Assembly (NCBI RefSeq): GCF_964355755.1
Contig: NC_092674.1
Span: 15,507,001-15,571,000 of the forward strand
Direction of reading: 5' to 3'
DNA from: Antedon mediterranea
Lineage: Eukaryota > Echinodermata > Crinoidea > Comatulida > Antedonidae
Length of the DNA: 64,000 nt
The translations under genes and the position numbers were made by a program. The notes beneath the pieces were generated by a model. It made no database searches. It worked only from the letters and a program-made list of their open reading frames with translations, and had not been told where the DNA came from. Within the stretch, counting starts at the first letter, position 1, and each line of letters starts with the position of its first letter. Shown piece by piece: positions 23,086 through 34,880 of this stretch.

Positions 23086-24857
23086 TACCAAATTTCAGTA
23101 AGAGTTGGACTCTTCTGTTAACTAGCGATGGAAGGTCTGACAATTTAAGAGCAGACTCGTAGGATACATAGTTCATGCCATAAATGATTCGTAGAGCTCT
23201 TTTTGAACTCTTTCTATTGACTTAGTTTGGTCTTTCGTAATTGAACTGTGCCACACAGGGCATGCATATTCAACTAAAGGACGTATATAGCAAGTATATA
23301 CTTGTAGTAAATCTTTAGAAGGCGCCTTGGCTTTCTTAAGTATAATCAAAGTGTACAAACGTCGACATGCTTTAGCAACGATATCATGAATATGCATCTC
23401 CCATTTAAGGTTATCCTGCAAGGTGACACCAAGCAGTTTAATGTGATTTACACATTTAAGATTATGGCCATTTAGATTGAAACTGGGAGGAGGACAGTCG
23501 GACTTTAGGAAGGAAATACGCATCACATTGCACTTGGATGGCTTGGGGAGGACTCTATTTATCAAACACCAATCATCAAGTTGATTTAAAGTGTCCTGCA
23601 ACAATTGGCTATCACTACTTCTAACTACTTCACTAAGAGTGAGGTCGTCCACATATTTCCACCGCCTGTCAGTTCCCTCAGCAACATCATTGACTAATAC
23701 CAAAAAGAGAAGGGGACCCAACTTCGTGCCCTAGGGCACCCCACAAGTAATATTAGAATTTGAAGAGGTGGCTCCCTTAACTTTGGTATTGCATGTGCGA
23801 TTTAAGAGGAAACTACAAACGGTAGGAAGAATGGACGGCCTCACTCCTATGGATATTAATTTATTTATGACAACATTATGATCCACACGATCGAAAGCCT
23901 TCGTAAAGTCTACAGCACATAAGTTTAAATATTTGCTACCCCCCTCCAGGTCAGATACAACAGAATTTATCAAGTCTACGAGGTAGTATGAAGTTGACGA
24001 GCCTCTACGACAACCAAATTGCTTACTATCTAAAGAATCTTTTATATCATTAGTTACCCACTCCGCTAAAAAGCTTTCAAATATCCGAGAAAAAATGGGT
24101 GTTAGGGATATAGGCCGAAGGTCATTACAATTATTAGCATCTGGAACCTTAGGAACTGGTATAATAGTAGCCTTTTTTCATTGTTCAGGAAAATTACCTT
24201 CATTTAAAGAAGAATTAAAAATGTCCGCTAATGGATAAGAGAGTTCAAATGAGAATTCCTTAATTAATCTGATCGGTAGATCTTCTGGGTGTCCTGCTTT
24301 TTGTATGTTTAACTTATCGATTGCAGATTTCACTTGTCCTGGGTAGATAACGGGTGGGGGTTCCGATGCTGGTAAGTAACTTGGTAGTTTTGTAATGTCA
24401 AGTGCTGAAAGTTCACTACAAATCGTGGCAAAATGTTGGTTAATTACTTCAACAGCCGCTTGCGTTGATAGACCAGGGATGTTAAACGTGTCTTTTTTCT
24501 TTAGATTGCAGAGATTCACAATTCCTTTGTGCCATCTAGCAGGGCCATTGCTTTTTAGACACTTTAATGAGGTCGCGTAAAACTTCTCCTTCGCGTGCGT
24601 AATTGCTCTTTGTATGGAGTTACGTATCCTTCGCCATTGTTGGGTATGGTTACTAGAAAAGGCCAACTGTCGTTCTACAATCAATCTCTTGATTCTCGGC
24701 GTCATCCACGGCTTATCGGTTTTCTTATGGCAAATCGATTTCACGGGGAAAAAATCTGCAAATTTCCCATTAAGCACAGTAAGAAATTCATTTGTTTTAA
24801 CACTTGTTGATTCGCTATCTACTGTATATGCAGTTCCTTTGTCATTGCGTACCGTGC
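23086..24857 (-). pseudogene. Older LINE, reverse transcriptase with stops
   Basis: Minus-strand RT of the CR1/jockey type, read in pieces 24777-24178, 24177-23974, 23973-23731, 23721-23173 and to about 23088. Visible blocks: V-D-F-T-K-A-F-D-R-V-D-H, G-P-L-L-F-L-V-L-V-N-D and Y-V-D-D. Two nonsense changes are clear. One is a TGA after N-F-P-E-Q where K-K-A-T-I-I-P continues in frame. The other is a TAG in place of Gln in the P-Q-G motif. A frameshift occurs near 23190. A 13-A run at 24867-24879 marks the truncated 5' end. Confidence 0.8.
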
Positions 24858-25437
24858 CGTGTCCAAAAAAAAAAAAAACAAGACCAAACCGGCGACAAGC
24901 ACAAAAACGGCTAAATTATGAACGTACAAGCACAAAAATCCATCAAAATTCATCAAAATATCATCTAAACCAACAAGCAACACTTAGTAATCGCTAAATA
25001 AGACACATCAACAAGTTAAACAACGAAAATAAGGAAAATAGAGGTGTCTTGCAGATAGCTCAGCGACACACGTCTACACGCTACAACGTCAACCTACATT
25101 ATTGTATTGGTCTTCAAGTTAAATCATATTCTTTTAAAACCGTCATCTAAACCACACACAAATCCCACATTTTAAACGTTCTTAGTTTCTATAAATGTTT
25201 CCTAATGTGTACGGTGCAATCATCGGTCTGCTTTGAAAATGATTTAGATTTCGACCAATGACCAAACATATACAAATATGAAGTCATTTTATTATTTATT
25301 TATTTATTTGTTTCATATTCATATTATTACAAAATATAATACAAATAAGAAAAACATATCATAAAAATTAACCAATACAATTTAAAAGAAAACTAACAAA
25401 ACAAACAACCTAACAAAAAATCATCATTACATAAATG
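24858..25437. other. Intergenic stretch between two LINEs
   Basis: Starts with an A run and has a (TTTA)n tract at 25285-25310. The sequence near 25320-25350 (TTACAAAATATAATACAAAT) recurs near 51485. No gene seen. Confidence 0.4.
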
Positions 25438-27316
25438 TAAAAGTAAACTGGGACAAAGTATCAACAAATGATATCGATAAATATTGTATGATTACTGACC
25501 AACTTCTGAGTAGATTTAATGTAAGTAGTGAAGGTTTTACTTGCTCTCATGACAAATGTTCGAATGAGGAGCATATCAATAAATAGATTAGCTGTACAAT
25601 GATTTTGTGCCTTCAACAAGCATTTGATATTGCCTTCAGTAACTCAAAAGGGGGAAAGAATAATATTAATGCCCATATCGTTCCTGGATGGAATGACCAT
25701 GTCTCGGATTTACACAGTATTGCTAGAGAAGCCTTCTTGTTTTGGAAAGAGAATGGTAAACCTAGAAATGATCCATTATATGAAGCAATGAAAACATCTC
25801 GCTCTAGATTCAAATTAGTTCTTAGAACTTGTAAAGCTAATGAAAATAAACTGAGAGCAGATTCTATGGCCCAATCGTTTACTCAAAATGATTATCAATC
25901 TTTCTGGAAACAGATTAAAAAATCTAAAACAACCTCTAACATACTTTCCAACTCAATTGATCAGGCTAAAGGTGAAGATGAAATTTGTGAACAATGGGCT
26001 AATCATTATGAATCATTATTTAATTGTATCTCTGATGTTTCCAATGAAAAGTTTGTTAATGATATGTTATATACACATGCATACGACTGTTTATGTACTA
26101 ATTCTTTGCAAGTTAATGATTTAATTAATCAACTCCCCATGGGTAAATCCTCTGGATTTGATGGTTTGACAGGCGAACACATTAGGTAGATTTTGTGACA
26201 AAAGAGATTTCTAAAGTTGTGCTCATACCAATTGTGAAATCTAAAACAGGGGACATTACAAGTAAAGACAACTACCGTCCTATTGCGCTTGCATGCGTGA
26301 TGTCTAAAGTGTTTGAGTCTGTTTTGATTTATATGTGTGATGATACACTCGAATCAAATGACTGGCAGTATGCGTTTAAAAATGGCCATTCAACTGAAAC
26401 ATGTATTTTTATTCTCAAACAGACAATCGAATTCTTTAATAGAAATGGTAGCCCGATTTATGCCTGTTTTTTAGATGCCTCCAAAGCATTTGATCGTATT
26501 AATCATTGGACACTGTACAAGAAACTGATTAATAGGGGAACCCCCTTATGTGTAGTTAGAGTTCTTGTATCTTACGTTGCCTCTCTCCACCCAGGTGTAT
26601 AAATGGGTACCCAGTTAGATCTAGACACAACTTTGCGCTGGTTACCGGCTGCATTATGGGAGTATGTTTCCATACGTGTTTGATCCCAAAAAATACTGGG
26701 GTAATAATCCTTGTAAAGCGCCTTTGAGCATGATTACTCAAGAAAAGGGCGCTATATAAATGTGGTATTATTATTATTATTATTATCTTGGTATACTAAC
26801 TAAAGGGTTCATGTTCGGTGGTGAAAGTCATTTTCTAGAGACATCCCAGTTACCAATGGTGTTAGACAAGGTGGAGTTATGTCTCCTTTACTTTTTAATA
26901 TTTATATTGATAATTTAATTGTCAATCTCAGTATGTCTCGCAATGGGATGCGAATTACACGGTATAAAACTAAACCTTAGTTACGCGGATGATATGGTAC
27001 TTATTGCACCATCTGCTTCCGCCTTACAACATCTAATTCATATGTGTGAAAAATACTCATTAACGCATGATATATTGTATAACAAGAACAAATATGTATG
27101 TATGTTATTCTGTCGTGCAGTCAGGAAATTGTCAAAGCTTCCCACTTTAAACTTAGTTGAGTCGGAACTTGCCTTTGTTAGAGTTTTTAATTACTTGGGT
27201 CACACTTTGACACCCAATTTAAAAGATGAAACGGATATCAAACGACAGTACAGGTCATTGTGCATTAGAGCTAATACACTATGTAGAACATTCTCAAAAT
27301 GCTCTAAAAACATAAA
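25438..27316 (+). pseudogene. LINE (+), endonuclease/RT linker and reverse transcriptase, interrupted
   Basis: Pieces: 25438-25584, 25599-26189, 26195-26573 and, after a SINE, 26786-27316. Motifs include D-N-Y-R-P-I-A-L-A, F-L-D-A-S-K-A-F-D-R-I, G-V-R-Q-G-G-V-M-S-P-L-L-F and L-S-Y-A-D-D-M. Stops at 26189 and near 26800, plus frame changes, make it inactive. It is a close relative of the LINE at 57555-58650. The frame breaks again at 27316, where the 7.1-kb foldback element begins, and resumes at 34426. Confidence 0.82.
26574..26783 (+). mobile_element. 5'-truncated tRNA-type SINE inside LINE RT
   Basis: Shares CCACCCAGGTG and AAATGGGTACC with the fuller SINE at 61193. Its 3' end reads GGGCGCTATATAAATGTGG followed by (ATT)n. 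TATCTT flanks both ends (26568-26573 and 26784-26789). Removing the SINE and one TATCTT restores the RT frame V-L-V-S-W-Y-T-N, matching V-L-K-A-W-Y-N-I in the related LINE at 57915-57935. Confidence 0.82.
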
Positions 27317-28780
27317 TAGACCGGGCGCCCGGTAGATTTATTCATGTGAAAAGATACAAAAGGTTTGATGATGAAGTTAGGTGCGTATTAGGGCGAGATG
27401 CAATATTCGACATTGCTGCCGGGTCACAGCCTGTACATAGGGCCTGTGGGGATCATAACATAGGGGGGTAAAAATGCATTTATTTATGTGAAGCGATACA
27501 AGGATAAACTTTTTTGGATATCATTCGCAGTGGGCTACTAATGATTACATCACCAATGACAGCAACTTTATCCTGTACGGGGCGCCAAACAGCAACATTT
27601 TAGGGCCACGCCCAAATGGGTTTATTCATGTGAAGCGATACAAGGTTGAATCTTTTTTTAATGGCAGCAGTATATATTGGGGATGACAAAAACACCAATG
27701 ACAGCAACTTTATCCTGTACATAAGCTCAGACAGCAGCCCTAAAGGTCCGCAGTTTCCCCCTATTCGGCTATATACTCGGCGCGTATGTCGTCTAATGGC
27801 GTTCAGCTGAGATAGAAATACGTGATACGGACTCGGACTGACAATAAATACACAGTAGAATGCTAAAACAATAAATAAAGAGAGCAGTTGTTTCCTGTAC
27901 CAAATCATCAAACATCAAACTTGTAGGAACTCGCCCAAAATGGGTTTATCCATGAAGTGTGTAATCATTTTTTTTAAAAATGGGTTTTTTTTTCTCACTT
28001 TTTTGGTACACAGCAGCTCAAATACCCGAGGCTCCATTCGTGATCAACAATGTTGATAATACAAACACATTCACGATAACGAGTGACTTTTAGGCCTATT
28101 TTATAATTGAAATATATCTTTATTTTGGAATAATAAATAACACCAACAAAAACACTTAAAATAACCAAAAGCAGATTTGTATTTTAGGGTATCATTTTGA
28201 ACAATCAATATTATATCAAAATCATTATTTCACAACACAAAATAATATAATTTAAGAATATTTTTCAGATAAACTAATTAATAATTACACTCATAATGAT
28301 CGACACCGGTACCGATTATTGTGCATTATTATTACTAGAGGGTGAGCTCGCTTCGCTCGCTCCCCCTCTAGGAAGTGTAGACGATGGTTTTCGGAATGAT
28401 AATGTTCTCCTTATACGTTTTCTGTCGGTTACCATTATTGAAAATGCTTGACATTCGTAAAACTAAACTACTTTGTTTCACAGTGTTTTAGATGATTAAT
28501 AACATTTTAAAGTACAGTTTTTATTGTTTGGTAGGGCCCTTTGGGGAGGCGGGGGTCATTTGAGGGAGGTGCTTATTCGAGGTATATGTTAAATTTTGTA
28601 GTTTTAAATGGTAACATTTATAATCAAATGAAATCCTCTAATAGATATGAAAAGTGCTAAAAAAGAATAACAAATGCTTGGTAAATTGTAGATAACAGTG
28701 CGGTGAATTCTACTACAAATAGTACCGTATAATTGTGTTGTTATAAATATGTGGATGGACGTTTATTAGATAGTTGGGTT

Positions 28781-28796
28781 GGGGGGGGGGGGGGGG
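28781..28796. repeat. Run of 16 G
   Basis: Homopolymer inside the family 2 Helitron. It could form a G-quadruplex together with the neighbouring GGGTT; it is also error-prone to assemble. Confidence 0.8.
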
Positions 28797-29187
28797 TTTA
28801 TTATTCAAAGTGATGTTTTATTGGAGAGGCGTTTATTCAAATGAATACCATCCTAATAATAATTAATACATTATTTAATTTAATCATCTTTTGAAACTAA
28901 CTGCCGTGACAGAGTGGGCCCAAGAAAGAAGACATTATGGTACGGCTTGCAACATGGGCAGACATCTCGGTTCTAACGGGACACAGAAAGATAGCCTACA
29001 GTTATTCCTCCTGCAAGCTTACTCAATAAAACTCAGCTATCGGGATTTCACTCGAAAAATGTCTTATCATCAAATCTCCCTATGTAATTTTATAATACTA
29101 TATTCCCCACAATATATTCTGATTCTTTATGGCGTATATTTAATTTGATCTTTATTAATTTGCAGTATAATTCCTATTATTTAACTA

Positions 29188-29831
29188 GGGTATTGCTAAA
29201 CACCGCAAACCCCGCAAACCCCCGCAAACCTCCAAAAAAACATAGCAAACCCCACCGAACCAACATAAAAGTGATTGAATCATGTAGTGTACAACCCACT
29301 GGGTATATCAATGTAAAAAAAATATTAAATTTCTACTGTTAACAACTTATTTTTGGGGTAAAACATCATTTTTTGGTCAAATGTGATTGGTAAACCCCGC
29401 AAACCTCCAAAAAACCATAGCAAACCCCACCGAACCAACATAAAAGTGATTGAATAATGTAGTGTACGACCCACTGGGTATATAAATTATTAAATTTCTA
29501 CTGTTAACTATTTATTTTTGGGGATAAAACATCATTTTTTGGTTAAAAATTAGCAATCATTTTTGACCAAAAAATGATGTTTGACCCTAAAAATAATTAG
29601 TTAACAGTAAAAATGTATTATTTTTTTACATGGATATACCCAGTGGGTTGTACACTACATGATTCAATCACTTTAAAAATAATTAGTTAACAGTAAAAAT
29701 GTATTATTTTTTTTACATTGATATACCCAGTGGGTTGTACACTACATGATTCAATCACTTTTATGTTGGTTCGATGGGGTTTGCTATGTTTTTTGGAGGT
29801 TTGCGGGGGTTTGCGGTGTTTAGCAATACCC
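29188..29831. mobile_element. 644-bp MITE, Mutator-like, with 9-bp target duplication
   Basis: Terminal inverted repeats of about 140 bp begin GGGTATTGCTAAACACCGC. The flanks are ATTTAACTA on both sides (29179-29187 and 29832-29840). The same host sequence without the MITE and with a single copy is at 54362-54370 (reverse orientation). Long inverted repeats with a 9-bp duplication fit the Mutator superfamily. The interior also has direct and inverted copies of the GTACACTACATGATTC segment. Confidence 0.88.
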
Positions 29832-30639
29832 ATTTAACTACTGTACCTTCACACACGCGCGGTATGTTTTAAAATAAACAAAAAACTGAAATGGCTATGA
29901 TTAATGGCCAACTTAAGCTCCAGTCCTTCTGATTTTTTTTTCGTCTTCCAAAGGGACACTGTATTGATTGATGGAAAGTGCCTGTTTCCAGTCACCTTTA
30001 GGGTCAAATCTATTATTTTAACTGCTCCCTTGTGTATAAAAGAGAGAAAATATTTGAAACCAGGTTGTTGCAAGGTGAACTTATCTTAAACCCGGAAATT
30101 ACTTTGACCGGGAAGAATTGAAATTGAGATGAAAATCTAATGTTGAAATCATAAATTGTGTTAAAAAACTCTTTATAATATCTTCCTAAGATAGAAATAT
30201 GGAACAATAGCGTCGCTGTGAACACTAATGTTATCAAATCTACGTTTCGCGGTACATCTCAGATAGATAAGGTAGGTATCCAAGGCGGAGATTTGTACCG
30301 AAGTTTTTGCATTGTGCTCGCCTATGTCAGAATTAACCATAATTTATATATAGATAACTCTATTTAAATATTGTTTTAATTACACACTAGACACTAGTGA
30401 TATGTCTATATGAAAAAAGGCAATGAAATCTAAATTTGCAACATTTTTTACATAACATAACATAATAGTAAAGTAAATAATAGTTCGAATTTAACATAAT
30501 CACTTAGAGAATTGGTAAGGTATAGATTAGACTATCGATTGCACACTATTACTGTATTTTTAATTCAATTTAAATAAAAAAAGTAACCGTTTTCATGTGA
30601 ATTAGACTGATAAAAACCAACAAATAACTTAATCTGCCA

Positions 30640-31460
30640 ACATTTTAAACATCGTTACTTGTCCATAATGGATCGACTACTGTATCGATTACTGCACATT
30701 GTTTTACTTTAACTGAAACAAAGTCAAATTTTTAATTGTTACTGTACTAATATTAGACAGTGATATCTGATAAAAGGCAACATTAATTAATATTAATAAT
30801 ACTGAACCAAATTAAATATCGTTACTTATCCACAATGGATCGACTAACTGTATTGGTTATTGCACATTATTTACTAACTAACATAAGAAAGTGATATCTG
30901 ATAAAACGCAACAAACTGAATCGAATTAAATATCGTTACTTATCCATAATGGATCGACTACTGTATTGATTACTGCACATTATTTTACTATAACTGCCCA
31001 AGTCAAATTTAAAATTGTTACTGTACTAACATTAGACAGTGATATCTGATAAAATGCAACATACTCAGGACCAAATTAAATATCGTTACTTATCCATAAT
31101 GGATCGACTACTGTATCGATTATTGCACATTATTTAACTATAACTGCCCAAGTCAATTTTAAAATTGTTACTGCACTAACATTATACAGTGATATCTGAT
31201 AAAATGCAACATACTCAGGGCCAAATTAAATATCGTTACTTATCCATAATGGATCGACTACTGTATCGATTATTGCACATTATTTTACTATAACTGTCAA
31301 AGTCAAATTTAAAATTGTTACTGTACTAACATTATACAGTGATATCTGATAAAAGGCAACATTAATAATACTGGACAAAATTAAATATCGTTACTTATCC
31401 ACAATGGATCGACTACTGTATTGATTATTGCACATTATTTTTCTCTAACTGAACCCAGGT
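30640..31460. repeat. Tandem repeats in the left foldback arm
   Basis: About six units of 120-140 bp, each with ATCGTTACTTATCCATAATGG, GATCGACTACTGTAT.GATTA and CAGTGATATCTGATAAAA. The same units occur in inverse in the right arm. Confidence 0.85.
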
Positions 31461-31692
31461 CGAATATTTTACATGCAGTGTAACTACCGACACACTGTAA
31501 AAGCACAATTGAGCAAAGACATCGAGGTTACTGGCTGTGTGCATTAAATAACTGAATATTGTACATTCATCATATTCCATTGTTACTAGCTAAAAAGAAT
31601 ACACGATATAATAAAACCAATAGGGGCTATTGTATTTCTTTTTACATGATTTGTGACAGCGTCATTTATAAATTTGATTATATCACACTGTA

Positions 31693-32400
31693 ATGATACT
31701 GGATTCTGCTTGCAAACTATCTATGGATCAAATAATTCAGTATTTACATTTGATATATTATACAATATTTACTTCAAAACTGTCAAATGTTTTATGTAAA
31801 CGATTAAAAACTATTAAATCAGCCGTAATGCATAATCTTTTTAGTTTATCTATTCGTCATCATCACAGTCACTTTCACTGTCATCACTCCAAGGTTGGTC
31901 ATCATCGATTTCAGCTTCAAAATCTATTATTTCAAGTTCTTCATCATCAGTTTGTTCCAATATTCCTGCATCAGTATCGTCAAGAACTTTGTTCCGAGTG
32001 TGGATCACTAGTCAACGGATCTGGTAGAGCATTTCCATCAAACCTTCGGTACATACCTTCCATCACCATTATCAACCCATCCATATTTTAATGGGCGTAG
32101 GTTTTGTGTTGGCTGAGGAGTATGAGCGTGTCTCCACATAGATACATAATTTGCCCTCAACAGATGCTGAGTGATTGTGATTTCACATGGTGGCAATGAC
32201 GAACAGTTGATCTTCTTGACTTTCTTCTTTCCAGTTGTCATTTTGCGAAACGATTGGTACCTGGCCTCATTAATACTGTTCATGCTTTTAAACCCATATA
32301 TCTTGCATACATAGGCAGTGACTGCGGGTTTGTCCATCCTGTCACCACAAAGCGATCGCAATGACTTGCCTTTGCGGTAAAATCCAGTATCATTACAGTG
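31693..32400 (-). other. Unique core of the foldback element with a broken coding remnant
   Basis: The best frame runs on the minus strand from 32361 to 32038. It includes K-I-N-C-S-S-L-P-P-C-E-I-T, T-Q-H-L-L-R-A-N-Y and Y-G-W-V-D-N-G-D-G-R-Y-V-P-K-V, then a stop. The next frame goes on with F-D-G-N-A-L-P-D-P-L, which looks like the same protein after a one-base shift. The L-P-P ... Q-H-x-x-R-A-N-Y ... G-W pattern resembles uncharacterised repeat-associated proteins of marine animals that I know only by pattern. Function unknown. The plus-strand frame 31693-32091 is taken as antisense shadow. Confidence 0.45.
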
Positions 32401-32624
32401 TGATTATAATCAAATTTATAAATGACGCTGTCACAAATCATGTAAAAAGAAATCCAATAGCCCGTATTGGTTTTATTATATCGTGTATTCTGTTCAGCTA
32501 GTAATGGAATATGAGGAATGTACAATATTTAGTTATTTAATGCATACAGCCAGTAAACTCGATGTCTTTGCTCATTGTGCTTTTACAGTGTGTCGGTATG
32601 CAAAATATTCGACCTGGGTTCAGT

Positions 32625-33190
32625 TGGAGATAAGTAACGATATTTAATTTGGTCCAGTGTTATTAATGTAACAATTTAAAATTTGACTTGGGCAGTTGGG
32701 CAGTAAAATAATGTGCAATAATCGATACAGTAGTCGATCCATTATGGATAAGTAACGATATTTAATTTGGTCCCGATTATGTTGCAGATACAACTGTCTA
32801 ATGTTAGTACAGTAACAATTTTAAATTTGACTTGGGCAGTTATAGTAAAATAATGTGCAGTAATCAATACAGTAGTCGATCCATTATGGTTAAGTAACGA
32901 TATTTAATTCGATTCAGTTTGTTGCGTTTTATCAGATATCACTTTCTTATGTTAGTTATAGTAAAATAATGTGCAATAATCAATACAGTAGTCGATCCAT
33001 TGTGGATAAGTAACGATATTTAATTTGGTTCAGTATTATTAATATTAATTAATGTTGCCTTTTATCAGATATCACTGTCTAATGTTAGTACAGTAACAAT
33101 TAAAAGTTTGACTTTGGTTCAGTTAAAGTAAAACAATGTACATGTAATCGATACAATAGTCGATCCATTATGGACAAGTAACGACGTTTG
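32625..33190. repeat. Tandem repeats in the right foldback arm (inverse of the left)
   Basis: About four units containing CATTATGGATAAGTAACGAT, the reverse complement of the left-arm unit. Copy number differs between arms (about six against four), as in foldback elements whose arms expand by slippage or unequal exchange. Confidence 0.82.
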
Positions 33191-34425
33191 TTGGCAGATT
33201 AAGTTTTTTGTTGGTTTTTATCAGTCTAATTCACATGAAAACGGTTACTTTTTTTTAGTAATAGTGTGCAATCGATAGTCTAATCTATACCTTACCAATT
33301 TTCTAAGTGATTATGTTGAATTCGAACTATTATTTACTTTACTATTATGTTATGTTATGTTAAAAAATGTTGCAAATTTAGATTTCGTTGCCTTTTTTCA
33401 TATAGACATATCACTAGTGTCTAGTGTGTAATTAAAACAATATTTAAATCGAGTTATAATAATAATGTACACTAATAGGTACCGGTGTCAATCATTATGA
33501 GTGTAATTATTTAGTTTACCTGAAAAATTTTCTTAAATTATATTATTTTGATCGAAATAATAATTTTGATATAATATTGATTGTTCAAAATGTTACCCTA
33601 AAATACAAATCTGCTGTTGGTTATTTTTAAGTGTTTTTATTGGTGTTATTTATTATTCCAAAATAAAGATATATTTCAATTATAAAATAAAAGTCACTCG
33701 TTATCGTAAATGTGTTTGTATTATCGACATTGTTGATCACGAATGGAGCAAAAAAGAGAGAAAGAGAGAAAAAATGATTCATACTTCATGGATAAACCAA
33801 TTTTGGGCGAGTTCCTAAGAGTTTGATGTTTGATGATTTGGTACAGCAAACAACTGCTCTCTTTATTTATTGTTTTATCATTCTGCTGTGTATTTATTGT
33901 CAGTCCGAGTCCGTATCACGTATTTCTAACTCAGCTGAACGCCATAAGACGACATACGCGCCGAGTATAGTCGAATAATAGGGGGAATCTGCGGACCTTT
34001 AGGGCTGCTGTCTGAGCTTATGTACAGGATAAAGTTGCTGTCATTGGTGTTTTTGTCATCCCCAATATGTACTGCTGCCATTAAAAAAAGATTCAACCTT
34101 GTATCGCTTCACATGAATAAACCCATTTGGACGTGGCCCTAAAATGTTGCTGTTTGGCGTCCCGTACAGGATAAAGTTGCTGTCATTGGTGATGTAATCA
34201 TTAGTAGCCCACTGCGAATGATATCCAAACAAGTTTATCCTTGTATCGCTTCACATGAATAAATGCATTTTTACCCCCCTATGTTATGATCCCCACAGGC
34301 CCCTTGTACAGGCTGTGACCCGGCAGCAATATCGAATATTGCATCTCGCCCTAATACGCAACTAACTACATCATCAAACCTTTTGTATCTTTTCACATGA
34401 ATAAATCTTCCGGGCGCCCGGTCTA

Positions 34426-34880
34426 AAAGTGTTTTTTGTTTAAAACATATTGTAATAACTTATACTGTGCTTCTCTGTGGGCAAATTTTAATGTAAAATC
34501 TATGGAAGCACTAACGGTGTGCTTCAACAATGCCTTACGCCTGCTCCTTAATAAACCTAGGTCATGCAGTGCCAGCACCATGTTTGTAGAAAACCACATC
34601 TGCTCGTTCTACGAACTACAACGTAAGCTGGTGTATGGCATGTTGTGCAGGTTAGAGAGGTCGGACAATATTGTCACAAAATGTATTCATGAATTTGCTC
34701 TTCCTTCATCCAATCTACATGGTAGATGGATGAAGCTATTGTTTTAACCACGTGACTATATGGCGTAGGTTTTTTTTTATATATTTATATTTATATATAT
34801 TTTTTTTGTTTCCTTTGTTCTTGAGCTATGGAGAATTATTTTTTTTTTCTGAAATAAAAGATGAATAAATGAATGAATAC
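34426..34880 (+). pseudogene. LINE (+), C-terminal end and 3' tail, after the foldback element
   Basis: Resumes K-C-F-L-F-K-T-Y-C-N-N-L-Y-C-A-S-L-W, continuing the LINE broken at 27316, and goes on to M-F-V-E-N-H-I-C-S-F-Y-E-L and a stop at about 34747. The tail contains AATAAA and ends in GAATAAAT-type repeats. Confidence 0.78.

Larger units (their letters stand above)
18786..23088 (-). mobile_element. Younger LINE with intact ORF2, inserted in an older LINE
   Basis: 5'-truncated non-LTR retrotransposon on the minus strand. Order on that strand: end of ORF1 (to 22830), an 880-bp spacer, ORF2 (21949-18983), then a 3' tail of TTGAA repeats ending at about 18786. It interrupts the older LINE between L-L-K-F-G-K and K-S-D-T-F-R. 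A short TAAAG is present at both junctions and may be the target duplication. The tail type and ORF1 C-terminus suggest the CR1/L2/Daphne group. Confidence 0.8.
28335..30354 (-). mobile_element. Helitron family 2, copy 1, containing a MITE
   Basis: On the minus strand it starts TCTATATATAAATTATGG and ends in a GAGGG-type hairpin with CTAG (28335-28338). Flanks are A and T. The right arm of the surrounding foldback element keeps the empty site at 33456|33457, showing insertion between A and T without duplication. Most internal sequence recurs at 53856-55391. No Rep/helicase frame is present. Confidence 0.86.
27317..34425. mobile_element. 7.1-kb foldback element with arms over 2 kb
   Basis: Both termini are TAGACCGGGCGCCCGG followed by AGATTTATTCATGTGAAAAG, in inverse orientation. 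The left arm runs 27317-31707 (interrupted by a Helitron at 28335-30354) and the right arm 32387-34425. Only about 680 bp between them is unique. The inner parts of both arms are tandem repeats of about 130-140 bp. It splits a LINE: taking it out with one AAA rejoins N-I-K-C-F-L-F, matching N-V-K-C-V-L-F at 58445. So the target duplication is AAA or ambiguous with it. Superfamily unknown; no transposase was recognised. Confidence 0.85.

Noticed and set aside
31693-32091. Plus-strand 132-codon frame in the foldback core
   Set aside because: His-rich low-complexity translation overlaps a minus-strand frame with better protein-like motifs; taken as a shadow.
27317-34425. Polinton/Maverick transposon because of size and inverted ends
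   Set aside because: The core is only about 680 bp and shows no DNA polymerase B, integrase or capsid-type frame; arms are tandem repeats.
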